From Roseovarius sp. EL26 (GTDB taxonomy: Bacteria; Pseudomonadota; Alphaproteobacteria; Rhodobacterales; Rhodobacteraceae), in assembly GCF_900327775.1 (NCBI RefSeq), contig NZ_OUMZ01000007.1:1661606-1725605 (forward strand): a stretch of DNA of 64,000 bases. Direction: 5' to 3'. The first letter of the stretch is position 1. Each line of letters opens with the position of its first letter. Shown here piece after piece: positions 1 through 9,922 of this stretch. The notes below the pieces were generated by a model, which saw nothing but the letters and a program-made list of their open reading frames with translations, was not told where the DNA came from and did not search any database. A program made the translations under genes and the position numbers.

Positions 1-435
1 CTCAACCGCAGCCCCTGCCCCAAAGGAATGCGCGATCAGGACAGGCTGAACATCAAGCGCATTAACCAATTCCAACAGGCGTTCGGCTTGCCGAGCCCGA
101 CTATAATCCGCGTCCGCAGCCCGGTCAGAATACCCAAAAGGCGGCATATCAAACGCAATCGCACGATACTCCACGTCTGCCATTTCCTGCAAAACAGGCT
201 GCCAAAGCGCACCCCAAGCCGCCGTTCCATGGGCAAATAACAAGGGCAACCCATCGCTGGGACCAACTTCGATGATATAGATTTCACCACTTTTCGTAGA
301 AACAAGGCGGCCATTTTCAGGCAGTGATTCTGCTCTGGATTGATTTTCCCGGAGTGCAGCGCCCCCGCGAAATCCAAATAAAACAACCAGAACCGTGATG
401 AGAATAAAGGAACTTAAGCGTTTAAATATCAGCAT
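1..435 (-). CDS. alpha/beta hydrolase, 3' part beyond window
   Basis: The first 145 codons are in the window and the C-terminus lies outside it. An N-terminal hydrophobic segment (residues about 3-22) suggests a membrane anchor or signal. Then come the oxyanion-hole type motif HGTAAWG (about residue 70), an FDMPPFGYSD stretch and the nucleophile elbow AHSFGAGA near residue 138, where Ser is the expected nucleophile. The catalytic Asp and His would lie outside the window. The ATG at 433-435 follows a GGGTGAAC stretch. The fold is clear; the substrate is unknown. The next gene upstream is on the same strand, but a terminator separates them. Confidence 0.8.
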   Translation of the reverse strand, partial: MLIFKRLSSFILITVLVVLFGFRGGAALRENQSRAESLPENGRLVSTKSGEIYIIEVGPSDGLPLLFAHGTAAWGALWQPVLQEMADVEYRAIAFDMPPFGYSDRAADADYSRARQAERLLELVNALDVQPVLIAHSFGAGAAVE

Positions 436-489
436 GTTCACCCAGATCGGCTAAATCTTGACGAAATACAAGGCGCTTGTTTCGAAACG

Positions 490-519
490 AAAAAAAGACC
501 TCGGCTACTTGCCGAGGTC
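490..519 (-). terminator. rho-independent terminator of the response regulator gene
   Basis: A perfect 9-bp stem (497-505 with 511-519) closes a 5-nt loop. Read on the minus strand it is followed by seven T (490-496). It lies about 100 bp past the stop of the minus-strand response regulator and ahead of the hydrolase gene. Confidence 0.85.
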
Positions 520-621
520 AGTCCAACAGGGAGGTAAAGTACAAAACTGTACTAAAGTATAGCATACACACTTTGGGCCTTTTGTAAAAGGTTGGTATCC
601 GTCAGCGCGCCAACTGTGGCT

Positions 622-1308
622 TTAGGCCAACAGTCGGTATCCACCGGATTCCGTCACCAAAAGACGCGCATTCGATGGATCGGGTTCAATTTTCTGTCTC
701 AACCGATAGATGTGCGTTTCCAGCGTATGCGTGGTCACACCAGCATTGTATCCCCAGACCTCATGCAGCAACACATCACGCGCCACCACACCCTCGGTAG
801 AACGGTACAGAAACTTCAGAATGTTGGTTTCCTTCTCCGTCAGGCGGATTTTGCGCTCATCTTCGGTGAGCAGCATCTTCATTGCCGGCTTGAACGTATA
901 GGGCCCCAGCTGGAACACCGCGTCCTCAGATTGCTCATGCTGACGCAACTGCGCCCGGATCCGAGCCAACAGAACCGGAAATTTAAACGGTTTTGTCACA
1001 TAATCATTTGCGCCTGCGTCCAGACCCAAAATTGTATCGGCGTCACCATCATGGCCAGTCAGCATCATCACCGGGGCCTTCACGCCCTGCTTGCGCATCA
1101 GGCGGCACAATTCGCGACCATCTGTATCGGGCAGACCAACATCCAGAATGACCAGATCATAAATGGCGTCCTTGGCTTTCACCATCGCCTCAGACCCATT
1201 ACCGGCCTCAAAGACGTCGAAATCCTCGGTCATCACCAATTGTTCACTCAACGCTTCGCGCAGATCCTCGTCATCATCGACAAGTAAGATTTTCTTGAGC
1301 TGTCCCAT
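622..1308 (-). CDS. OmpR/PhoB-family response regulator
   Basis: A 228-residue two-component response regulator. The N-terminal receiver domain shows the acidic cluster DDDED near residue 10, the phosphoacceptor context VILDVGLPD (about residue 53), a switch Thr in MLTGHDG and the conserved Lys in TKPF. The C-terminal winged-helix DNA-binding domain (about 135-228) shows [12 protein letters not shown], a recognition helix region and the closing GGYRLLA. No histidine kinase is adjacent, so the signal is unknown. The ATG at 1308 is preferred over the one at 1317 because an AGGA box stands 8 nt before it. Transcription is divergent from ribA and ends at the hairpin at 490-519. Confidence 0.88.
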   Translation of the reverse strand: MGQLKKILLVDDDEDLREALSEQLVMTEDFDVFEAGNGSEAMVKAKDAIYDLVILDVGLPDTDGRELCRLMRKQGVKAPVMMLTGHDGDADTILGLDAGANDYVTKPFKFPVLLARIRAQLRQHEQSEDAVFQLGPYTFKPAMKMLLTEDERKIRLTEKETNILKFLYRSTEGVVARDVLLHEVWGYNAGVTTHTLETHIYRLRQKIEPDPSNARLLVTESGGYRLLA

Positions 1309-1391
1309 ATCGACCATCCTAGCATTTGTTTGTAAACAGATGAGACATGCAAACCGATCCGGCAAGGTCTGTGACAGACAAATCACGCCCA

Positions 1392-1430
1392 CGTGTAACG
1401 ATCGGTACATTTATTTCATTGTGTTACACG
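1392..1430. promoter_or_regulatory. inverted repeat in the response regulator/ribA divergent region
   Basis: CGTGTAAC (1392-1399) is repeated inverted as GTTACACG (1423-1430), with arm centres 31 bp apart, about three helical turns. It lies between two divergent genes and ends 41 bp before the ribA start. It could be a two-site operator; no regulator is identified. Confidence 0.35.
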
Positions 1431-1471
1431 CCCCCACAGGCCTTGTATCACCAAAACAGGACAGGACCGGG

Positions 1472-2563
1472 ATGAGCTTTGCCCCCGACATGACTGAAAT
1501 TCTGGCCCGTGCCCGCGCCGATCTGCGCATGGGGGTCCCAATCGTAATCAAAAACGAAGACGAGGCTGTGTTGATTCTGGCCGCCGAAACATTGGACGCG
1601 CAACGCCTGACCAATCTGCAAGCTCTTGGCGGGCAGCCTGTGATCGTGATCAGCGCACGGCGCGCCGAAACCCTAAAAGCCCGCGCCTATGATGGTGATC
1701 TGGCCCGGGTTACGTTGCCCTGCGATGCACGGCTTAACTGGGTGCTTGGCATCGCAGATCCGGCAGATGACCTCAAAACCCCGATGAAAGGCCCATTAAT
1801 CACTCAGCGTGACGGCTCCGCCGATCTGCACCGGCTCGCCCTCAAGGTGGTTAAATCTGCACGCCTTTTGCCAGCGGCATTGGTGCTCAGCCTTCCCGAT
1901 CCAAATAATTTTGCCAAAACCCATCACCTGACCACTTTGCTCGAGAAACCAGCCGCCAATCTACTCTCGCATACCAGCCCGCTGCATCCTGTTGTCAACG
2001 CACGCCTGCCCTTGATGGTATCCGAGGCGGGCCAGCTTCACATTTTCCGCCCCGAAGATGGCGGCGAAGAACACTATGCGATCGAGATCGGCACGCCATC
2101 ACGCGAAAAGCCTGTTCTGGCACGGCTACATTCGGCCTGTTTCACTGGCGACCTGATGGGGTCGTTGAAGTGCGACTGCGGCCCGCAACTCCGCGGCGCT
2201 CTTGCACAAATGGGGACTGAGGGCGCAGGCGTGCTGCTCTATCTCAACCAAGAAGGCCGCGGCATTGGCCTTGCCAACAAAATGCGCGCCTACAGTTTGC
2301 AAGATCAAGGGTTTGACACCGTTGAAGCCAACCACCGGCTGGGTTTTGAAGATGACGAGCGTGACTTCCGCATCGGTGCCGAGATTCTCAAACGCATGGG
2401 GTTCTCATCAGTCCGCCTTCTGACGAACAACCCCGGTAAGATCGCGATGATGCAGCAAAATGGCGTCGATGTGACCGAACGGGTACCACTGAAAGTAGGC
2501 GAAAACCCTCACAATACAAATTACCTCAAAACCAAAGCCAGCAAATCCGGCCACCTGCTCTGA
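1472..2563 (+). CDS. ribA: GTP cyclohydrolase II
   Basis: Catalyses the first step of riboflavin synthesis from GTP. The C-terminal RibA domain (about residues 165-363) has the zinc triad C-x10-C-x-C in the stretch beginning CFTGDLMG, as in the E. coli enzyme, then [12 protein letters not shown] and the NNPGK segment near residue 320. About 160 residues precede it, as in other alphaproteobacterial forms; this part reads as a degenerate extra domain of unknown role. The ATG at 1472 follows AGGA with 5-nt spacing, and the open frame extends upstream without another good start. It is monocistronic by context. Confidence 0.92.
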   Translation: MSFAPDMTEILARARADLRMGVPIVIKNEDEAVLILAAETLDAQRLTNLQALGGQPVIVISARRAETLKARAYDGDLARVTLPCDARLNWVLGIADPADDLKTPMKGPLITQRDGSADLHRLALKVVKSARLLPAALVLSLPDPNNFAKTHHLTTLLEKPAANLLSHTSPLHPVVNARLPLMVSEAGQLHIFRPEDGGEEHYAIEIGTPSREKPVLARLHSACFTGDLMGSLKCDCGPQLRGALAQMGTEGAGVLLYLNQEGRGIGLANKMRAYSLQDQGFDTVEANHRLGFEDDERDFRIGAEILKRMGFSSVRLLTNNPGKIAMMQQNGVDVTERVPLKVGENPHNTNYLKTKASKSGHLL

Positions 2564-2629
2564 GCCAATCCATGCTTAGGTTTTCCGCATGTACACTTGG
2601 GGAAATTTTCAATCTGCGACAATCAGCCC

Positions 2630-2660
2630 TATAATATTCCTTAACAATTTTTAGTTAAGG
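2630..2660 (+). promoter_or_regulatory. -10 box and Shine-Dalgarno hairpin before methyltransferase
   Basis: A perfect TATAAT lies at 2630-2635; no good -35 is visible. The expected transcript would begin near 2641, at the foot of a 7-bp stem: CCTTAAC (2639-2645) pairs with GTTAAGG (2654-2660) across an 8-nt loop. The right arm contains the AAGG that serves as ribosome binding site for the gene at 2671, so pairing could mask it. Confidence 0.5.
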
Positions 2661-2670
2661 CGATTCGTTG

Positions 2671-3495
2671 ATGGAAATAAAAGGCACAGAGAAAACAAAA
2701 GATTTCTATAACACCGAGGGATGGCAATCCGCTGATACCGGAAAAACTGTAGATGGTGAGCTGTTTGGCGTTAAAGAGGACGGTCCTCTCCGTAAGGAAA
2801 TGTTTGAACGGAAATGGGATCGAATAAACGCGTTGCTAGAAGATGCCGACAAATCCAACGTGATAGAGGTTGGTTGCGGGGGCTCGCCAGAACTTCGGAT
2901 CGCTCGTGTCTTTGACAAATATTCAGGGACCGATTTCTCGTCAGAGGGATTGAAAGTGGCTGAAAAAAAATTGGCCGGCGATAAAATAAAGGCTGAATTC
3001 GTTGAAGCCGACGCCGTTGCCCTCCCCTTTAAAGATGAGGTTTTCGACGTCGTATACTCTGCTCATATGCTTTATCACATCGAAGACCGTGCATCACAAA
3101 GCGCGGCAATCAGCGAAATGCTCAGGGTACTTCGCCCAAATGGACGCCTGATCATCGCGACAGCTAATCCCAGACCTATTCTGTTTCCGATGCGCCTGAT
3201 GATTCGCGTGGTTGCTGACATGCCGATCTTGTCTAAATGGGCCCGTAAGCTAAAGGGGCCCTCTCCAATTCCGTACAACCCAGCCAAATTAAGTTGGTAC
3301 CATCAAAAGCTTGAACAATGTGCGAATGTTCAAGTGTTCAACGCCAGCATCGCATCAACACACTTTAACCAAAAGGTGTCAGAATACTCTGGGCCGGGAA
3401 AATGGGTTTGGGCATTCTTTAATTATTGCGACAAGAACGCTCCAAGTTTTTCGGCGTATTTGGGCAACTACGTCATCGTAACCGCTCAGAAATAA
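2671..3495 (+). CDS. class I SAM-dependent methyltransferase
   Basis: A 274-residue Methyltransf_11-type protein. The SAM-binding glycine loop VIEVGCGG is near residue 70, the acidic GTDF strand end near residue 95, EADAVALPF near residue 115, then VVYSAHMLYHIED and LRPNGRLIIATANP. The substrate is not evident and no pathway partners are adjacent. The ATG at 2671 has AAGG 10 nt upstream; a TTG at 2668 would have 7-nt spacing and cannot be excluded. The gene looks more A/T-rich than its neighbours, which hints at transfer but is only a visual impression. Confidence 0.8.
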   Translation: MEIKGTEKTKDFYNTEGWQSADTGKTVDGELFGVKEDGPLRKEMFERKWDRINALLEDADKSNVIEVGCGGSPELRIARVFDKYSGTDFSSEGLKVAEKKLAGDKIKAEFVEADAVALPFKDEVFDVVYSAHMLYHIEDRASQSAAISEMLRVLRPNGRLIIATANPRPILFPMRLMIRVVADMPILSKWARKLKGPSPIPYNPAKLSWYHQKLEQCANVQVFNASIASTHFNQKVSEYSGPGKWVWAFFNYCDKNAPSFSAYLGNYVIVTAQK

Positions 3496-3602
3496 ATCCA
3501 GCTTCAGTATTCTGAATCTCCCAATCTAAGCACACATTATAGCGGATTTTGACCCATTACTGATTTCCTTTAGTTGATGTGATTGCATACAAACCAGAGG
3601 CA

Positions 3603-4034
3603 ATGCCCATATCTAAAACCACCTTTTTCTCAGGCCTACTCGCGGGTATCGCCATTGGTGCATCCGGATTCTGGATCCACCAAACATATAAGACGCACGG
3701 CGACCGCGGCGCTTGTTTGCAAACCTACCCCAACATCTCCGGCTCGCTGCTGCTGGAAAACGATTACGTCGTTGTACAACGCTTCACCTTCCCGCCAGGT
3801 CAATGGGAAGGCGTCCACGCTCATCCCGCCAATCAGCTCTACATTCACCTGACCGATGCCCACTGGAAGTCCCGGTTTGGGGGCCAGACCAGCACCGGCT
3901 CCTACTCGGCTGGCTCTATTGGCTGGTACGGCCCTGTGACACTGGATGAAGACCACGAGTCTGTTAACATTGGCAAAGATCCAATTGACCTGATCTGGGT
4001 CACCCTGAAAGACGGCTGCAATACCGACGCCTAG
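3603..4034 (+). CDS. membrane-anchored cupin-like protein
   Basis: About 143 residues. An N-terminal hydrophobic stretch (residues about 7-24) looks like a signal anchor. The rest reads as a small cupin barrel with FPPGQWEGVHAHPANQLYIHL, where the His residues could bind metal, and a later ESVNIG segment. Start choice is uncertain: the ATG at 3603 has AGAGG only 2 nt upstream, and a GTG at 3579 would add 8 residues. It converges with the SGNH hydrolase, the stop codons overlapping by 4 bp. Function unknown. Confidence 0.65.
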   Translation: MPISKTTFFSGLLAGIAIGASGFWIHQTYKTHGDRGACLQTYPNISGSLLLENDYVVVQRFTFPPGQWEGVHAHPANQLYIHLTDAHWKSRFGGQTSTGSYSAGSIGWYGPVTLDEDHESVNIGKDPIDLIWVTLKDGCNTDA

Positions 4035-4729
4035 CGCAGCATCGCTTCAATCGCAGCAGCTGCCCTCGCTCCCCATTCATCATAAATTTCTGGCCCTGGG
4101 TGAAACCCGTCTTCCGCCATCTTGGATGGATCCAAACGCGGTGGCATCGGTAAAAACGCCGCCCGCTCATTCGCGGCAATCATTCTGAGCAGCAGCGCCT
4201 CAAAACGACGCGCTCTCCGGTCTAGAACACCCCGCAATGGATTGGGTAGCAAAGGAAAATCCTGCAATGGCGGCAAACCACACGCCAGAATGTGGCGCAC
4301 TTCGAACTTCTCTTGCAGAAGCGCAAACACCTCTTGGTAATGCGCCTGCCAAGCAGCAGATCCGATACCATTTTTAGTATCATTCACCCCCAGCACCGTG
4401 ATCGCCACATCGAAAGTTTCAGCCTCAGATGATTTTAACCGTTCAACCGTATCGCCCGCTGTCGCACCGGATTTTGCAACCACACGCCAATGCACTTCGA
4501 AATCCCGCGCCAGCCGGTCAACCGTGCGCCCGGACAAAGCCGCCTTTTGATGCGATACTCCGACCCCCTCGGCAGAGCTGTCCCCAACAATGAAAAGTCT
4601 CAGAGGTCGCCCCTGCCCCACCACTCCGGATTTCGCCCCTTTCGGTGGCGGCAACTGGATCGCTTTTGAAGCGACCCAAAGCCCTTGGGTCAATATTAAT
4701 GATAATATCAAAAAACGGCCGAGATCCAT
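4031..4729 (-). CDS. SGNH/GDSL-type esterase, probably exported
   Basis: 232 residues with an N-terminal hydrophobic segment. The SGNH blocks are in order: VGDSSAEGVG near residue 48 (nucleophile Ser), SGATAGDT (block II Gly), LGVNDTKN (block III Asn) and DGFHPG near residue 208 (catalytic Asp/His). Predicted to hydrolyse ester bonds of lipids or acylated sugars; the substrate is not deducible. Its 3' end overlaps the convergent cupin-like gene by 4 bp. Confidence 0.85.
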   Translation of the reverse strand: MDLGRFLILSLILTQGLWVASKAIQLPPPKGAKSGVVGQGRPLRLFIVGDSSAEGVGVSHQKAALSGRTVDRLARDFEVHWRVVAKSGATAGDTVERLKSSEAETFDVAITVLGVNDTKNGIGSAAWQAHYQEVFALLQEKFEVRHILACGLPPLQDFPLLPNPLRGVLDRRARRFEALLLRMIAANERAAFLPMPPRLDPSKMAEDGFHPGPEIYDEWGARAAAAIEAMLR

Positions 4730-4802
4730 GCCCCAAGCTTAAAACCTGTGCCAAATCGCGCAAGATACAACATATGATCACATGACGGCACAGGTGATCG
4801 CG

Positions 4803-5060
4803 TTAGTCGCCTCGATGGGCATCCGGATCAGCCTGACCGACCCCCAAAAACACCTTTTTGAACGGCAAAATCCAGACAATCCCCAACCCGACATATACCA
4901 GCAGCTCGACCAATATCGAAGGTCGCTCCAGCATGTTCACGATCGTTACGGCGGTGATGATATACACCGGCATTCCAATCAGAAGAATGAATAGCGACCA
5001 TCGCCGCCGGGCCTTATAGCTCAGGCCCGGTTTAGTTTGTTCAGATTTTTTATCTGCCAT
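4803..5060 (-). CDS. DUF2842 membrane protein
   Basis: 85 residues with two predicted transmembrane segments (about 22-42 and 50-68) and a conserved tail PFKKVFLGVGQADPDA. The sequence fits DUF2842, common in Rhodobacterales. Its ATG overlaps the purA stop by one base, so the two are translationally coupled. No biochemical role is known. Confidence 0.85.
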   Translation of the reverse strand: MADKKSEQTKPGLSYKARRRWSLFILLIGMPVYIITAVTIVNMLERPSILVELLVYVGLGIVWILPFKKVFLGVGQADPDAHRGD

Positions 5061-6355
5061 CAGTCAGCAAACGGGTCAGTCACCAGAATGGTGTCATCCC
5101 GCTCCGGGCTGGTCGACAGCAATGCCACCGGACAGCTGATCAGCTCTTCCACCCGGCGTACATATTTGATCGCATTGGCTGGCAGATCGGCCCAGCTGCG
5201 CGCGCCTTCAGTCGATTCGCTCCAACCGGGCATTTCCTCGTAGATCGGCGTGCAACGTGCCTGCTCTTCAGCCGCTGTTGGGAGGTAATCTAGGCGTTTG
5301 CCGTCCAACTCATAGGCCACACAGATTTTCAGTGTCTCAAACCCGTCCAGCACGTCCAGCTTGGTAAAGGAAATACCGCTGACACCAGATGTCGCACAGG
5401 TCTGGCGTACAAGGACGGCATCAAACCAACCACAACGGCGCTTACGACCAGTCACAGTGCCAAACTCATGACCACGGGTGCCCAAACGGTGACCATCGTC
5501 ATCATCCAGCTCTGTCGGGAACGGGCCTTCGCCTACGCGGGTGGTGTAGGCTTTGACAATGCCCAGCACGAAATCAATCGCCCCGGGGCCCATGCCAACA
5601 CCAGTGGCCGCTTGGCCTGCAATCACGTTGGATGATGTCACAAACGGATAGGTGCCAAAATCAATATCCAGCAACGCGCCCTGCGCGCCTTCAAACAAGA
5701 TGCGTTTGCCCGCTTTGCGTTTTTCGTTCATCACCTTCCACACAGGGGCGGCGTATTGCAGGATTTCCGGCGCAATCGCGGCAAGCTGTTCAATCAGCGC
5801 ATCACGATCAATCGCCTCGATCCCCAGACCTTTGCGCAGCGGATCATGGTGCTGCAACGCACGATCAACGCGGGCTTCCAATGTCGCACGATCCGCCAGA
5901 TCAGCCACCCGGACAGAACGACGGCCAACTTTGTCTTCATACGCGGGGCCAATACCCCGGCCAGTGGTGCCAATTTTGGTGCCTTTGCTGGCCGCCTCTT
6001 CACGGGCGCGGTCCAGCTCGCCGTGAATCGGTAGAATCAGTGGCGTGTTTTCAGCGACCATCAGTGTCTCTGGCGAAATATCAACACCCTGCGCCCGGAT
6101 CGATTCAATCTCTTTCACCAGATGCCAGGGATCCAGCACCACACCGTTGCCGATGACGCTCAGCTTACCGCCGCGCACAACGCCCGAAGGCAGCGCATTC
6201 AGCTTGTAAACCTTACCGTCAATCACCAATGTGTGGCCTGCGTTGTGCCCCCCCTGAAAGCGCGCAATCACATCCGCACGCTCAGACAGCCAGTCCACAA
6301 TCTTGCCTTTTCCTTCGTCACCCCACTGGGCGCCTACGACGACGACATTTGCCAT
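5060..6355 (-). CDS. purA: adenylosuccinate synthetase
   Basis: Commits IMP to AMP by GTP-dependent condensation with aspartate. At 431 residues it has normal family length. It begins with the GTP-loop region [14 protein letters not shown] (residues 7-20), then QGGHNAGHT near residue 35, [13 protein letters not shown] near residue 130, [11 protein letters not shown] near residue 220 and the [15 protein letters not shown] segment. It is followed by DUF2842 in the same operon. The start is set by the conserved N-terminus [12 protein letters not shown]. Confidence 0.97.
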   Translation of the reverse strand: MANVVVVGAQWGDEGKGKIVDWLSERADVIARFQGGHNAGHTLVIDGKVYKLNALPSGVVRGGKLSVIGNGVVLDPWHLVKEIESIRAQGVDISPETLMVAENTPLILPIHGELDRAREEAASKGTKIGTTGRGIGPAYEDKVGRRSVRVADLADRATLEARVDRALQHHDPLRKGLGIEAIDRDALIEQLAAIAPEILQYAAPVWKVMNEKRKAGKRILFEGAQGALLDIDFGTYPFVTSSNVIAGQAATGVGMGPGAIDFVLGIVKAYTTRVGEGPFPTELDDDDGHRLGTRGHEFGTVTGRKRRCGWFDAVLVRQTCATSGVSGISFTKLDVLDGFETLKICVAYELDGKRLDYLPTAAEEQARCTPIYEEMPGWSESTEGARSWADLPANAIKYVRRVEELISCPVALLSTSPERDDTILVTDPFAD

Positions 6356-6563
6356 GATGATCCTTTCGGCATTTGGTCAAAACCCGCGCCGGTATAGCGG
6401 CCTGTGCGAACTAGCGAAACCGCTAATTCACTGCGAACGGAAAGATCGTGCAAATGCCATTCTTTTGGATGATGCGATAATCCCTCACATTGCCGGGTTG
6501 CGGGGGGCGCGCAAATTGCATAGATAGCCCCCTGATCCACAGTTTCTGACAGGCCGCCTTTCG

Positions 6564-6929
6564 ATGGAAAACGTCATTCTTCTTATCCACCTTCTTCTGA
6601 CACTCGCGCTGATTGGCGTCGTGCTTTTGCAACGTTCCGAAGGTGGTGGCCTGGGTATGGGCGGTGGCGGCGGTGGTGCCGTGGCTGGACGCTCAGCGGC
6701 GACCGCACTGGGAAAAGTGACGTGGGTTCTGGGCTTTGCCATTTTCGCCACTTCTGTTGCGTTGACAATCATTGCTGCGAAAAACTCGAGTGGCAGCTCG
6801 GTTCTGGACCGCATCACAGATGCACCTCCAGCTAAATCTGCCCCTGCGCCAGAGCTGCCTGACGCCGGTGACAGCCTGCTGCCACCGACCGCAGACGATT
6901 CCGCGCCGCTAACACCTACAGCCGATTAA
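6564..6929 (+). CDS. secG: preprotein translocase subunit SecG
   Basis: 121 residues. Two transmembrane helices (about 3-22 and 52-72) flank the glycine-rich loop typical of SecG, with VLLQRSEGGGLG. The C-terminal tail is Pro/Ala/Asp rich and variable. SecG assists the SecYE channel at the inner membrane. It is divergent from purA and lies ahead of pyrG. Confidence 0.92.
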   Translation: MENVILLIHLLLTLALIGVVLLQRSEGGGLGMGGGGGGAVAGRSAATALGKVTWVLGFAIFATSVALTIIAAKNSSGSSVLDRITDAPPAKSAPAPELPDAGDSLLPPTADDSAPLTPTAD

Positions 6930-6955
6930 CCACAACGGTTAGAGAAATTTTGGCA

Positions 6956-6978
6956 AACCGCAACATCATGTTGCGGTT
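6956..6978 (+). terminator. hairpin between secG and pyrG
   Basis: A perfect 9-bp stem (6956-6964 with 6970-6978) and a 5-nt loop stand 26 bp after the secG stop. No T-tract follows, so termination would be weak or factor dependent. Confidence 0.5.
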
Positions 6979-7101
6979 GCCTTGCGCATTTCGCGCGAAT
7001 CCTTTATAGATCGAGTCCCGTGGTACTGAGGCCATTTTTGGTATTTTCAGGACTCGAAACAGGCGTAAATCGCTGGCTCAAAACACGGGAGATGCCAAAC
7101 T

Positions 7102-8745
7102 ATGGCACGTTATATTTTCATTACAGGCGGTGTGGTTTCTTCTCTCGGCAAAGGCTTGGCCTCTGCGGCTTTGGGTGCATTGCTTCAAGCCCGCGGCTAT
7201 AGCGTGCGGCTTCGCAAACTTGACCCCTACCTTAATGTGGATCCCGGTACGATGTCCCCTTTTGAGCACGGCGAAGTGTTCATTACCGATGATGGCGCCG
7301 AAACGGATCTCGATTTGGGTCATTACGAGCGCTTCACTGGGGTGCCTGCCAGGATGACCGACTCAGTCAGTTCGGGTCGCATCTATTCCAACGTGCTGGA
7401 ACGCGAACGTCGTGGCGATTATCTGGGGAAAACCATTCAGGTGGTTCCCCATGTCACCAACGAAATCAAAGATTTTCTCACGATTGGTGATGACGAGGTT
7501 GATTTCATGCTCTGCGAAATCGGTGGCACCGTCGGTGACATCGAAGGACTGCCGTTTTTCGAGGCGATCCGCCAATTTTCCCATGACCGCCCGCGTGGTG
7601 AATGCATTTTCATGCACCTGACCTTGCTTCCATGGCTCGCGGCCAGTGGCGAACTTAAGACCAAACCGACCCAACACTCGGTTAAAGAACTACAATCCAT
7701 AGGTATCGCACCCGACGTTCTGGTCTGCCGCTCAGAACAGCCGATCCCGGAAAAAGAGCGAGAAAAGATCGCCCTGTTCTGTAACGTGCGCAAGGAATGC
7801 GTCGTTGCCGCCTATGATCTGAAATCAATTTACGAGGCTCCACTGGCCTATCACCATGAAGGTCTGGATCAGGCCGTGCTGGATGCCTTTGGTATTGCCC
7901 CTGCTCCGCGCCCCGATCTCAGCGAATGGCATGACGTAATCGACCGCGTCCAAAACGCCGAGGGTGAAGTCAAGATCGCCATCGTTGGCAAATACGTCCA
8001 GCTTGAGGATGCCTATAAGTCAGTCAAAGAGGCCCTGACCCATGGTGGCATGGCCAATCGCGTCAAGGTCAAGGTCGAATGGGTCGACGCCGAGGTCTTT
8101 GATACCGAAGACCCGGCCCCCCACCTACAGGGTTTCCACGCCATTCTGGTGCCCGGCGGTTTTGGCGAGCGCGGCACTGAGGGCAAGATCAAAGCCGCAC
8201 AATTCGCACGCGAGCAGAACATCCCCTATCTGGGTATCTGCCTGGGCATGCAAATGGCTGTTATTGAAGCGGCCCGCAACAAGGCCGGTCTGACCGACGC
8301 TGGATCAGAAGAGTTTGACCACGAAGCCGGGCAAAAACGTTTTACACCCGTTGTTTACCACCTCAAAGAGTGGGTGCAAGGCAATCAAAAGGTCAAACGT
8401 AAGGTCTCGGATGACAAAGGCGGCACCATGCGCCTTGGCGCTTACAACGCCACGCTGGAAGAAGGCTCCAAAGTTGCGCAGGCCTACGGCACCACCGCTA
8501 TCGATGAACGCCACCGCCACCGCTATGAAGTTGATGTAAAATACCGCAAGCAGCTTGAAGAATGTGGGCTCAAGTTCTCAGGCATGTCCCCCGATGGCCG
8601 CCTACCGGAAATCGTGGAATGGGAAGACCACCCGTGGTTCATCGGGGTTCAGTTCCATCCCGAACTTAAATCCAAACCTTTTGCACCGCACCCGCTCTTT
8701 GCTGACTTCGTGCGCGCCGCGGTGGAAACATCGCGACTGGTCTGA
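7102..8745 (+). CDS. pyrG: CTP synthase
   Basis: Makes CTP from UTP with glutamine as nitrogen donor. 547 residues, the usual length. The synthetase domain starts [19 protein letters not shown] with the P-loop. [21 protein letters not shown] follows, and [11 protein letters not shown] lies near residue 140. The glutamine amidotransferase domain (about 290-547) has the nucleophile Cys in YLGICLGMQ near residue 378 and the His-Glu pair in QFHPE near residue 515. The ATG follows a GGGAG box. Confidence 0.97.
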   Translation: MARYIFITGGVVSSLGKGLASAALGALLQARGYSVRLRKLDPYLNVDPGTMSPFEHGEVFITDDGAETDLDLGHYERFTGVPARMTDSVSSGRIYSNVLERERRGDYLGKTIQVVPHVTNEIKDFLTIGDDEVDFMLCEIGGTVGDIEGLPFFEAIRQFSHDRPRGECIFMHLTLLPWLAASGELKTKPTQHSVKELQSIGIAPDVLVCRSEQPIPEKEREKIALFCNVRKECVVAAYDLKSIYEAPLAYHHEGLDQAVLDAFGIAPAPRPDLSEWHDVIDRVQNAEGEVKIAIVGKYVQLEDAYKSVKEALTHGGMANRVKVKVEWVDAEVFDTEDPAPHLQGFHAILVPGGFGERGTEGKIKAAQFAREQNIPYLGICLGMQMAVIEAARNKAGLTDAGSEEFDHEAGQKRFTPVVYHLKEWVQGNQKVKRKVSDDKGGTMRLGAYNATLEEGSKVAQAYGTTAIDERHRHRYEVDVKYRKQLEECGLKFSGMSPDGRLPEIVEWEDHPWFIGVQFHPELKSKPFAPHPLFADFVRAAVETSRLV

Positions 8746-8780
8746 ACCTGCTCCGCAGCAAACATCGATCAAACAAAACA

Positions 8781-8810
8781 AACGCAGGTAATCGGACGAT
8801 TACCTGCGTT
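8781..8810. terminator. bidirectional terminator after pyrG
   Basis: A 13-bp perfect stem (8781-8793 with 8798-8810) and a 4-nt loop GGAC. T-rich sequence follows on the plus strand, and on the minus strand through the A-rich 8770-8780. It separates the convergent genes pyrG and 8845-9408. Confidence 0.85.
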
Positions 8811-8844
8811 TTACATTTCAACAATTTGAATAGTGTAAAACCTG

Positions 8845-9408
8845 CTACAGATTCACGCGCTCTTTGAACGCCTGAACTGGATTGGCGGATCTGCGCAGCG
8901 CAGACTGCAGATTTTTTTGCTCTTGTGCTTCACCATCAGCGTCAATGACAACGGCACAGCTTTGCGCTTCAAGCTGGCGGATTACCGAATTTTCCACTTC
9001 CCAGCGTCCACGCCTCCGTTCGAGCTGATCCTGCGCCTGATTATCCATCCACCATTCCAACCTGTCATCAACCGGCATCGGCTTACTTGGCTGCATATGG
9101 TAGTATCCGCTATTCATCCGCAGCATGATGTTATCCAGCACGCGCACCGTCCGATGAAAGCCCTTAGGCAGATCACGTTTTGGGATGTAGTTAAACCGCT
9201 CTGGTTCGCCGTTAAAAAACACCGTCACAGCCGTGCCTAAATCGATACAACGCTGTGACATGACCCAGCTCAGAACTGTTTCAGGATAGGTCTTCCAGTC
9301 GTAGCGTCGCGCCAAAGAACGCAATTGTCTCGGGCTCGCTTTACGTAGCATTTCCAGTTGCTCATCAGGGGAGGCCTCCGCCCAATTGAAACGCTCGAAT
9401 GACTGCAT
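8845..9408 (-). CDS. conserved hypothetical protein, possibly DUF4274
   Basis: 187 residues, no signal peptide and no membrane segment. The core reads YPETVLSWVMSQRCIDLGTA near residue 42, then FFNGEPERFNY and later RLEWWMDNQAQDQLERRRGRWE, a charged helical part. The N-terminal half resembles DUF4274 from memory. The conserved pattern suggests a cytoplasmic protein of Rhodobacterales; function unknown. Confidence 0.7.
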   Translation of the reverse strand: MQSFERFNWAEASPDEQLEMLRKASPRQLRSLARRYDWKTYPETVLSWVMSQRCIDLGTAVTVFFNGEPERFNYIPKRDLPKGFHRTVRVLDNIMLRMNSGYYHMQPSKPMPVDDRLEWWMDNQAQDQLERRRGRWEVENSVIRQLEAQSCAVVIDADGEAQEQKNLQSALRRSANPVQAFKERVNL

Positions 9409-9616
9409 GTGACACTCCCAAATCTTTCATTTTGCTGCTGATTTACGCAACTCTTGGTGAACTTCGGCAAAGAAAGCGCAAAATCTTGGGTGCAAATGTG
9501 ACGGGCGTTTGGCGATTGCCAGTATTTTGGAAACAGTTTTTTCGGAAACAACTGTTGACGATTGCCAATCACAAAGTCCTTCCCCACAATATGTACAAAC
9601 AGAACCGGAGGGATCG

Positions 9617-9910
9617 ATGCCAAAAGGGTACTGGGTGGGTCACGTTGATATTGAAGACGTGCAGGCCTATGAGAAATACAAAGAGGCCAACGCAGCCCCC
9701 TTCGCCGAATATGGCGCGCGTTTCCTGATCCGCGGTGGACAACAAGAGATCAAAGAAGGGCAGTCTCGCGCTCGCACCGTCGTAATCGAGTTTCCGAGCT
9801 ATCAGGCGGCATTGGACTGCTACGACAGTACAGGCTATCAATTGGCGAAAGACCTGCGCGATCCGATTTCCACCGGGGACATCATGATCGTCGAAGGCTA
9901 CGATGATTGA
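9617..9910 (+). CDS. DUF1330 family protein
   Basis: 97 residues of the dimeric alpha/beta-barrel (ferredoxin-like) DUF1330 type: KGYWVGHVDIEDVQAYEKY, then ARFLIRGG, VVIEFPSYQAAL and a C-terminal IVEGYD. The family is thought to bind or modify small molecules, without a firm reaction. The start at 9617 is fixed by GGAGGG upstream and by the family N-terminus. It leads a run of four close genes (9617-11595). Confidence 0.85.
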   Translation: MPKGYWVGHVDIEDVQAYEKYKEANAAPFAEYGARFLIRGGQQEIKEGQSRARTVVIEFPSYQAALDCYDSTGYQLAKDLRDPISTGDIMIVEGYDD

Positions 9911-9922
9911 GGGAGGAGCACC

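Noticed and set aside
539..552. Pair of GTAC 10 bp apart after the response regulator
   Set aside because: Only two units with a different spacing and no AAATTT flank, so not counted as a copy of the GTAC-array element.
5632..6156. 174-codon plus-strand frame inside purA
   Set aside because: Antisense to a fully conserved purA; composition is Arg/Pro/Ser-rich as expected for a shadow frame.
6535..6564. TGATCC before secG as an RpoE site
   Set aside because: The sequence 16 nt downstream is CGCCT, not CGTA(T/A).
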